Shown here one piece after another: positions 58,678 through 64,000 of a stretch of DNA of 64,000 nucleotides. Below the pieces are notes generated by a model that searched no databases, had not been told where the DNA came from, and saw nothing but the letters and a program-made list of their open reading frames with translations. The stretch is taken from contig QEVS01000005.1 in NCBI GenBank assembly GCA_003577245.1, positions 1 to 64,000 of the forward strand, read 5' to 3'. The DNA is from a bacterium (GTDB lineage: Bacteria; Chloroflexota; Dehalococcoidia; Tepidiformales; Tepidiformaceae). The stretch's first letter is position 1, and each line of letters begins with the position of its first letter. Position numbers and translations under genes: made by a program.

Positions 58678-59664
58678 ATGGCAGACGCAGCCGAGCAATG
58701 GACCGGGACCGAAGCTCCCCTCGAAGAGCAGGCGGACCCGCGCATCATCCCTATCAGCCAGGGCGCGGCAGGCTCGCCCCTCGGTGTCGAACGCCGCACC
58801 GAGGGCGGGCTCACCCTTCGCTTCGCCTTCGACCTGCCGAAGTTGCCCGGCCTCATGGCCGTCCACACCTGGACCCACCAGCAGCTCGTCAACGGCGCTC
58901 TCATCCTTGCCGTGCTGCTGCTGGCTGGCTACATGGCCTTTCAGGCCTGGTTCGGCAGCGACTCCGTAGCTCCCGCAGAGGCGCCCTCCGCAGCCGCTGA
59001 GTTGCGCCCCAACGTGCCCGCTCCATTCAATCCGACCATCGAGACCCCCGTCGTTGGCGCCGGTACCTACGTCGACCGGATGGCCTCCGTTATCGGCCAC
59101 GTTGAAATCGGCACCGGCGTCTTCGTCGCTCCATTCGCCAGCATCCGCGGCGATGAGGGCCAGCCCATCCACATCGGCAACGGCTCCAACGTCCAGGACT
59201 TCGTCATGCTGCACGCCCTCGAGACCTTCGCCCAGGGCAAGCTCGTCGAGAAGAACCTCGTGACGGTAGACGGCAAGAAGTATGCCGTCTACGTGGGCTC
59301 GAATGTCTCGCTCGCTCACCAGTCCCAGGTCCACGGACCCGCCGCCGTCGGCGACAATACCTTTGTCGGCATGCAGGCGCTCGTCTTCAAGGCAGTTGTG
59401 GGCAAGAACGTGGTCATCGAGCCGGGAGCGAAGGTAATCGGCGTCACGATCGCCGATGGCCGCTACGTCCCCGCCGGGAAGACCATCGCCGCCCAGTCCG
59501 ATGCCGATGCGCTCCCCGAGATCACCGGTGACTACCCGTTCGCCAAACTCAACGAGGGAGTGCTCCACGTGAACCACGAATTCGCCGATGGTTATCTCGC
59601 CGCTTCCGGCAGCGCCGGGTCACACGCTTCCTCGCCTGCCCCGGGCGGCGGTTCCGGTCACTGA
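58678..59664 (+). CDS. cam: Membrane-anchored gamma-class carbonic anhydrase (Cam type)
   Basis: This 328-residue protein has an N-terminal cytoplasmic tail, one membrane segment (about 72-93) and an external left-handed beta-helix. Catalytic residues align with archaeal Cam: Arg157, Asp159, Glu160 (SIRGDEG), Gln173, His179, Glu182 (NVQDFVMLHALE), His214 and His219 (SLAHQSQVHGP). The spacing of the three zinc ligands matches His81/His117/His122, and the acidic proton-shuttle loop typical of true Cam enzymes is present. It would hydrate CO2 at the outer face. ATG 58678 follows AGGAG. Confidence 0.9.
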   Translation: MADAAEQWTGTEAPLEEQADPRIIPISQGAAGSPLGVERRTEGGLTLRFAFDLPKLPGLMAVHTWTHQQLVNGALILAVLLLAGYMAFQAWFGSDSVAPAEAPSAAAELRPNVPAPFNPTIETPVVGAGTYVDRMASVIGHVEIGTGVFVAPFASIRGDEGQPIHIGNGSNVQDFVMLHALETFAQGKLVEKNLVTVDGKKYAVYVGSNVSLAHQSQVHGPAAVGDNTFVGMQALVFKAVVGKNVVIEPGAKVIGVTIADGRYVPAGKTIAAQSDADALPEITGDYPFAKLNEGVLHVNHEFADGYLAASGSAGSHASSPAPGGGSGH

Positions 59665-60290
59665 GGCGCGGCGCCGCGTCTACCAAGGATTGCCTCAACT
59701 TCCTCCAGCGAATCTGGCCGGTTCGCATTCCGGAAGCTGAACAGCCCCGGGTCCTGCGCCGATGCCTCACCCTCGTCTACCACAAGCACGTCAAGGCCCG
59801 CGAAGGCATCGGTGATCTTGAGATCGCCCCGTTCCACGGCCTTCTCGAAGCCGGGCAGGCATGTCGCTGCCCGGTAGGCCGCTACGAGCGGGTTCAGGCG
59901 CCGTGCCACCTCCACCAGTGCGACGTCGTGGCCGCGGGCCCGGTCCGCCAGGAACTGCACAAGCCGCGGTTGCAGCAGGGGCGCATCGCACGAGGCAGCG
60001 AAGCAGTAGTCGGTCTCCACGGCGGGCAACCCGCTCGCCAGCCCTGCGAGCGGTCCACGCGCTTCCCAGCGGTCTTCAACAACCACGGCGGATTTCGCCA
60101 GTTCCAGCCGCGGCAACACCTGTTCCGCTGCTCGCACGATGACCAGCCGGTCGCACGCCACCTGCAGCGCCTGCGCCACCCACTGGAGCATGGGCTTGCC
60201 GGCCACGACCGCCGAGGCCTTGTCCGAGCCGAAGCGCGTGCTCTTGCCCCCGGCAAGGATGAGCCCCGTCAGGCTGCCATTCCCATCCAT
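59658..60290 (-). CDS. mobA: Molybdenum cofactor guanylyltransferase (MobA-like)
   Basis: This 210-residue nucleotidyltransferase has the GTP-binding block LILAGGKSTRFGSDKA (9-24) and later VEDRWEARGPLAGLASGL and FAASCDAPLL. MobA attaches GMP to molybdopterin, making the MGD form needed by the DMSO-reductase-family enzyme at 33654. ATG 60290 is the conserved start, and the upstream frame is a shadow. Its stop is 6 bases inside the convergent carbonic anhydrase gene's 3' end. Confidence 0.88.
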   Translation of the reverse strand: MDGNGSLTGLILAGGKSTRFGSDKASAVVAGKPMLQWVAQALQVACDRLVIVRAAEQVLPRLELAKSAVVVEDRWEARGPLAGLASGLPAVETDYCFAASCDAPLLQPRLVQFLADRARGHDVALVEVARRLNPLVAAYRAATCLPGFEKAVERGDLKITDAFAGLDVLVVDEGEASAQDPGLFSFRNANRPDSLEEVEAILGRRGAAPQ

Positions 60291-60345
60291 ATCCACGATC
60301 GTCGGCCGGTGAGTGGCCTCAGAGCAAGCTCCTTCCTGCCCGCAC

Positions 60346-61362
60346 TCAGACCGCGCCCAGCCGCTCCCCGTACTGGCGGGCGAAGTACTCCCGGAACTCC
60401 GGGTTCTCCGCTGCCGCCCAGGCGTCCGCGTTGCCGGCGTACCAGCGTACCGTGCGCTCCAGCCCCTCTTCAAAGCGCACGGCAGGGCGCCAGCCGCGGC
60501 TGCGAAGGCGCCGGCTGTTGAGCGCATAACGCCGGTCGTGGCCCGGGCGGTCCTCCACCCGCTGGATCAGCGACTCGTCCCGGCCGGCAAGCCTGCAGAT
60601 CGCCTCCGCCACAACCCGGTTGGGCAAACGCTCTCCCGAACCGATGTGAATCGCGTGCGCGCCCGCTGCGCCGGGCAGGTGCTCCAGCAGCAGCCCTACC
60701 GCCGCAACAATGTCATCCACGTGAATCCATTCGCGCTCCTGCAGCCCATCCCCGTACAGGGGCAGGGGCACACCCGCCAGCGCCCTCGTGATGAAAAGGG
60801 GGATGAACTTCTCAATGTGCTGATTTGGCCCGTACACATTGCACGAGCGCAACACCGTCACCGGCAGTTCGTAGGTCTCGGCGTAGGCGCGCACCTGCAG
60901 CTCCGCGGCCGCCTTGCTCGCCGAATACGGGCTTGTGGGGGCGAACTGCCCCTCCTCTTCCGCTTCCACCCCCGGCGCCAGCGACCCGAACACCTCGTCC
61001 GTCGACATGTGCACCAGCCTCGCCGTCCTGGTGGCGCGCACCGCCTCCAGCAGCGAAACCACCCCCTCCACATCCGTGCGCACGAATATCCCGGGGTCCA
61101 GGAGCGAGCGGTCGACGTGCGTTTCCGCTGCGAAGTTGATCACCACGTCCACGTCCGCGACAAGCTCGCGAACCAGCGCGGAATCACAGATGTTCCCCTC
61201 TACAAAGCGGTAGCGCGGATGGGCGGCAATGGAGGCAACGTTGGCAGGGTTGGAAGCGTAGGTGAGCGCGTCCAGGTTCGTCACCGCGTGGCCGGCCGCC
61301 ACCAGCGCTCGGGCCACGTGGCTGCCAATGAAGCCGCAGCCGCCTGTCACCAGCACCCTCAT
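60346..61362 (-). CDS. rmlB: dTDP-glucose 4,6-dehydratase (RmlB/RfbB)
   Basis: This 338-residue extended SDR has GGCGFIGSH (7-15), the dehydratase motif with ETHVDRSL, MSTDEVFG and YSASK (catalytic Tyr-Lys). The catalytic Asp-Glu pair is in STDEV, as in RmlB. It converts dTDP-glucose to dTDP-4-keto-6-deoxyglucose, a step toward rhamnose. Its ATG overlaps the stop of the nucleotidyltransferase gene (ATGA). Confidence 0.92.
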   Translation of the reverse strand: MRVLVTGGCGFIGSHVARALVAAGHAVTNLDALTYASNPANVASIAAHPRYRFVEGNICDSALVRELVADVDVVINFAAETHVDRSLLDPGIFVRTDVEGVVSLLEAVRATRTARLVHMSTDEVFGSLAPGVEAEEEGQFAPTSPYSASKAAAELQVRAYAETYELPVTVLRSCNVYGPNQHIEKFIPLFITRALAGVPLPLYGDGLQEREWIHVDDIVAAVGLLLEHLPGAAGAHAIHIGSGERLPNRVVAEAICRLAGRDESLIQRVEDRPGHDRRYALNSRRLRSRGWRPAVRFEEGLERTVRWYAGNADAWAAAENPEFREYFARQYGERLGAV

Positions 61363-62417
61363 TCTGCTGCCTCCACGCGTGAATGGTCGCCCAGGGTCAG
61401 CCGGGCCCCGGCCGGCGCCCCGGCCACACGCACGTTCCGGCCGATCATCGAATCCGCGATCTCCGGGCAGGCGGCGATGATGCTGTCCTCCATCACGATG
61501 GAGTTCCTGATTGCCACCTCCGTGAGTTCGCAGCGCGCCCCGATCGCGACATAAGGGCCGATACGGCAGCCCCTCAGCCGGGCGCCCGCGCCAATGACCA
61601 GCGGACCCACGAGCCGGCACCCATCGACCTCCGCTCCCGCGCCGATGGAAACCGCACCCTCGACCTCCGAGTCCACCAGCCGGGCGCCGCATTCAATCTG
61701 TCCCGGCATTGAATCGAGGATGACCTGGTTGGCGTGAAGCATGTCCTCCATCTTCCCGGTATCGATCCAGTACTCCCCGGTCAGCGAAACGTCCACCGGC
61801 CGCCCGGCGGCCAGCAGCCCGTTGATGCTGTCGGCGATTTCGAGCTCCCCCCGTGGGCTCGGCGATTGCCGGTCTATCACGTCGAATACCGCCCCTCGAA
61901 ACGCATAGACGCCAATCACCGCCAGGTCGCTCGGAGGGATCGATGGCTTCTCGACCACCCGCGCCAGCCTGCCGCCTTCCATCTCGGCTACTCCGAAAGC
62001 CCGCGGGTCTGCCACCTGCCGAAGGATGACGGCGGCCGCGGCATTCGAACCTCGAAACCGCTCCACGAACCCCACTATCCCGCCGCTCAACACATTGTCA
62101 CCCAGGTAGAGGATGAAGGGCTCTTCTCCGAGAAACGGCCGTGCGATCGCGACCGCATGTGCGATGCCCAGCGGCTCGGGCTGCGGGATAAAGGTGAACC
62201 GCGCTCCGAACCCCGGGCCGTCGCCCATCGCTTCCCGGATCTGCTGACCGGTGTCCCCGACAATAATGCCAATCTCGGTGATTCCCGCCTCGACCAGCTG
62301 ACGCACCGGGAAGTGCAGCACGGGCGTGTTCGCAATCGGCACCAGCTGCTTGGCGCCCGAATACGTGAACGGCCGCAGGCGGCTTCCCTTTCCCCCGGCC
62401 AGCACTAACCCTCGCAT
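61359..62417 (-). CDS. rmlA: Glucose-1-phosphate thymidylyltransferase (RmlA-long type)
   Basis: This 352-residue nucleotidyltransferase is of the long RfbA type. It has GLVLAGGKGSRLRPFTYSGAKQLVPIANTPVL (residues 2-33), with the G-x-G-T/S-R-L-x-P motif, IGIIVGDTGQQIREAMGDG and DVSLTGEYWIDTGKMEDM. It then has a C-terminal left-handed beta-helix of hexapeptide repeats. It makes dTDP-glucose and starts the operon with rmlB. ATG 62417 is divergent from the glycosyltransferase gene starting at 62476. Confidence 0.9.
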   Translation of the reverse strand: MRGLVLAGGKGSRLRPFTYSGAKQLVPIANTPVLHFPVRQLVEAGITEIGIIVGDTGQQIREAMGDGPGFGARFTFIPQPEPLGIAHAVAIARPFLGEEPFILYLGDNVLSGGIVGFVERFRGSNAAAAVILRQVADPRAFGVAEMEGGRLARVVEKPSIPPSDLAVIGVYAFRGAVFDVIDRQSPSPRGELEIADSINGLLAAGRPVDVSLTGEYWIDTGKMEDMLHANQVILDSMPGQIECGARLVDSEVEGAVSIGAGAEVDGCRLVGPLVIGAGARLRGCRIGPYVAIGARCELTEVAIRNSIVMEDSIIAACPEIADSMIGRNVRVAGAPAGARLTLGDHSRVEAAE

Positions 62418-62475
62418 CGAATCGTGATTATATGCCGCTGTCTCCTTGAGCACTCCGCGCATACCATTCTGCAAC

Positions 62476-63570
62476 GTGACCGGGCGCCGTCCGCGAGTCC
62501 TGCTCAACGCCAGCGCAGTGCCGGCAAGGCCCGCGGGCGCAGGCGTCTACACCCTGGAGCTCGCCGCGGCCCTCCGAAAACGCGACGACCTCAGCCTGCT
62601 CGTTGCCTCTCCCCATTACGACGCCGATATCCCTTCACCGGCCGGAGGTGCGCTTCGCCGGACCTCCTGGGAGCAGTTGCGGCTTGCCCGCCTCATGGCG
62701 AAGGCCGGCGTCGACGTCTACCACGGCGCCCACTTCTCCGTCCCCTTCGGAGCAGGCATCCCCTGCATCGCCACCGTCCACGACCTCACCTTCTACCGGA
62801 TCCCGCGCCGCTACCCGCTCCACCGCCGCCTCTACTACCGCGCCCTGGCCGAAACCTCTCGCCGCGCCACCTGCCTCATCGTCCCCTCGCGTGCCGTGGC
62901 GCTGGATATCGAACGGTACCTGAACTACCCGGCCGGCAAGGTCCGCGTCATCGCCGAGGCCCCGCGCGCAGGCTGGGGACCGGCCCCGGAAAGCGAAGTG
63001 GACACCACCCTCAAGCGCTTTGGCGTCGAACAGCCCTACTTCCTCTGCGTGGGAACGGCCGAGCCCGGCAAGCGGGCGGTCGATGCCATCCGCGCCCTTG
63101 CGAAGTTGAAGGAACGTGGGCCGGCGCCCCGGCTGGTGCTTGCAGGCAACGCGGGCCCTCTCTCGAAGGCTCTCCAGCGAGAAGCCGCACGCCTCGGTGT
63201 TGCCGCCCGCGTGACCTTCGCCGGCTACGTCGGCGACTCTGAGCTCTCCTCCCTCTACACGGGCGCTACTGCCCTTATCTTCCCTTCCCTGTACGAGGGC
63301 TTCGGCCTCCCGCCTCTCGAAGCCATGGCCTGCGGAACCCCCGTCATCTCCGCACGCGCGCCCGCCATGACCGAGTGGCTGGGAAACACCGCCATCTTCG
63401 TTCCCCTCCGCGACCCCGCGGCGATCGCCCGTGAGATGGCCGGCCTGCTTGACAGCACCCGGCGCCGGGCCGAGGTGGGCGCTGCCTGCCGTGAACTCGC
63501 CTCGCAATTCACCTGGGAACGCGCGGCTGCCGAGACCGCCGCCCTTTACCACGAGGTGCTGCGCTCGTGA
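62476..63570 (+). CDS. Family 4 glycosyltransferase (GT-B)
   Basis: This 364-residue GT-B protein has the N-domain VLLNASAVPARPAGAGVYTLELAAAL and the donor-side motif FPSLYEGFGLPPLEAMACGTPVISA (the E-x7-E retaining pattern). VYHGAHFSVPFGAGIP and TVHDLTFYRIPRRYP are typical of bacterial polysaccharide mannosyl/rhamnosyl-type transferases. GTG 62476 is the likely start; TTG 62446 is an alternative. The gene overlaps the following GT2 by 4 bases. Confidence 0.88.
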   Translation: MTGRRPRVLLNASAVPARPAGAGVYTLELAAALRKRDDLSLLVASPHYDADIPSPAGGALRRTSWEQLRLARLMAKAGVDVYHGAHFSVPFGAGIPCIATVHDLTFYRIPRRYPLHRRLYYRALAETSRRATCLIVPSRAVALDIERYLNYPAGKVRVIAEAPRAGWGPAPESEVDTTLKRFGVEQPYFLCVGTAEPGKRAVDAIRALAKLKERGPAPRLVLAGNAGPLSKALQREAARLGVAARVTFAGYVGDSELSSLYTGATALIFPSLYEGFGLPPLEAMACGTPVISARAPAMTEWLGNTAIFVPLRDPAAIAREMAGLLDSTRRRAEVGAACRELASQFTWERAAAETAALYHEVLRS

Positions 63571-64000
63571 GTCCTGGCATCGTGATCGTAACCTTCCGCT
63601 GCCGCGACCTCGCCCTCGCCTGCCTTGAGTCGCTCGCCGCGCACCTTCCTCATGCGCTGCCGGCCACCGTCGTTGTGGACAACGCCTCGGGCGATGGAAC
63701 GGTCGAAGCCGTGCGCGAGAGGTTTCCGGCCGTCACCGTCATCGAAGAGCGCTCGAACCTCGGGTTCGCCGCCGCTGCCAATTCCGGCATCCGCGCGCTG
63801 CCAGGTTGCGATGTGGTCTGCCTTCTCAACCCCGATGCTGTTGTTCTCGACTCCGGCCTCGATGCGGCTGCCTGCTACCTGCGCGACAACGGCGACACAG
63901 GAGTCCTCGGAGCCCGTATCGAGAACATGGATGGCACCATCCAGCCATCCTGCCGGGCATTCCCCGGCCATCTCACCGCCCTTTTCAACAGGCACTCGCT
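63567..64000 (+). CDS. Family 2 glycosyltransferase, N-terminal part (runs off window)
   Basis: The frame from GTG 63567 overlaps the preceding stop (GTGA) and stays open to the window end (144 codons). It reads SPGIVIVTFRCRDLALACLESLAAHL, then VVVDNASGDGTVEAV, EERSNLGFAAAANSGI and VVCLLNPDAVV (DxD-like NPDA), the layout of dTDP-rhamnosyltransferases such as WbbL. With rmlA and rmlB divergent next to it, a rhamnose-containing surface polymer is likely. The C-terminus is missing. Confidence 0.85.
   Translation, partial: MSPGIVIVTFRCRDLALACLESLAAHLPHALPATVVVDNASGDGTVEAVRERFPAVTVIEERSNLGFAAAANSGIRALPGCDVVCLLNPDAVVLDSGLDAAACYLRDNGDTGVLGARIENMDGTIQPSCRAFPGHLTALFNRHS

Noticed and set aside
56909..58969. 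Plus-strand open frame of 686 codons
   Set aside because: Antisense shadow of the AAA ATPase gene and bridges its promoter.

Overview
The window looks like one piece of a GC-rich bacterial chromosome, most likely a Chloroflexota-type aerobic heterotroph. Evidence for this: many GTG/TTG starts, dense co-directional operons, a secreted CSLREA-type beta-helix protein with a Chloroflexi-like C-terminal tail, CoA-based degradation genes in large numbers, and two genes that appear to need UGA read as selenocysteine. The phylum is inferred from gene style, not from a marker gene. No rRNA, CRISPR array or prophage was seen. Two tRNAs are present (Arg-TCT, Gly-CCC). No gene-free stretch exceeds 300 bases.

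Layout. 1-3.7 kb: the right end of an insertion sequence abuts a peptide-type ABC substrate-binding gene that has lost its signal peptide, followed by two permeases. 3.8-10.1 kb: folate-type reductase, then a FrnE/DsbA-like thioredoxin-fold gene and an ArsM-like methyltransferase gene, each interrupted by one in-frame TGA exactly where the family has Cys and each followed by a good bacterial SECIS hairpin; also a methyltransferase, a STAS-like protein, a MaoC protein, a mismatch uracil-DNA glycosylase and an alcohol dehydrogenase. 10.3-28.6 kb: a large acyl-CoA degradation region (HpaB-like monooxygenase, acyl-CoA carboxylase beta, alpha-methylacyl-CoA racemase, four hydratase-fold proteins, SDR, flavin reductase, three acyl-CoA dehydrogenases, CitE-like lyase, CaiB transferase, PrpD-family protein, Leu/Ile/Val-type binding protein). 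A TetR regulator lies inside it, and three near-identical palindromes (CTGACA-N4-TGTCAG) sit just downstream of TTGACAGGC-type promoters of three of its transcription units.

28.7-39.4 kb: thioesterase, a dienoyl-CoA reductase/OYE flavoenzyme, ETF alpha and beta, an unpartnered type II DMSO-reductase-family molybdoenzyme, a DUF169 protein, a DinB-like protein and a sulfide:quinone oxidoreductase-like enzyme. 39.6-49.9 kb: housekeeping and accessory genes (tRNAs, split chromate transporter, MBL hydrolase, two PNPOx-like proteins, GltD-like oxidoreductase, GGDEF-derived membrane protein, CBS protein, ThDP enzyme, MFS transporter, hydrolase). 50-64 kb: cell-envelope and metabolic genes, including a c-di-AMP (ydaO) riboswitch ahead of a membrane glycosyltransferase, phosphotriesterase-family hydrolase, Tam, GNAT, MoxR/BchI ATPase, membrane-anchored gamma carbonic anhydrase, MobA, and a dTDP-sugar/glycosyltransferase operon running off the end.

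How the parts fit: the 10-33 kb genes supply activation, racemisation, dehydrogenation, hydration, oxidation and thioesterase steps for branched or ring-derived acyl-CoAs, with ETF taking the electrons and a TetR repressor probably sensing an acyl-CoA. MobA near the end would supply guanylated molybdenum cofactor to the molybdoenzyme at 33.6 kb.
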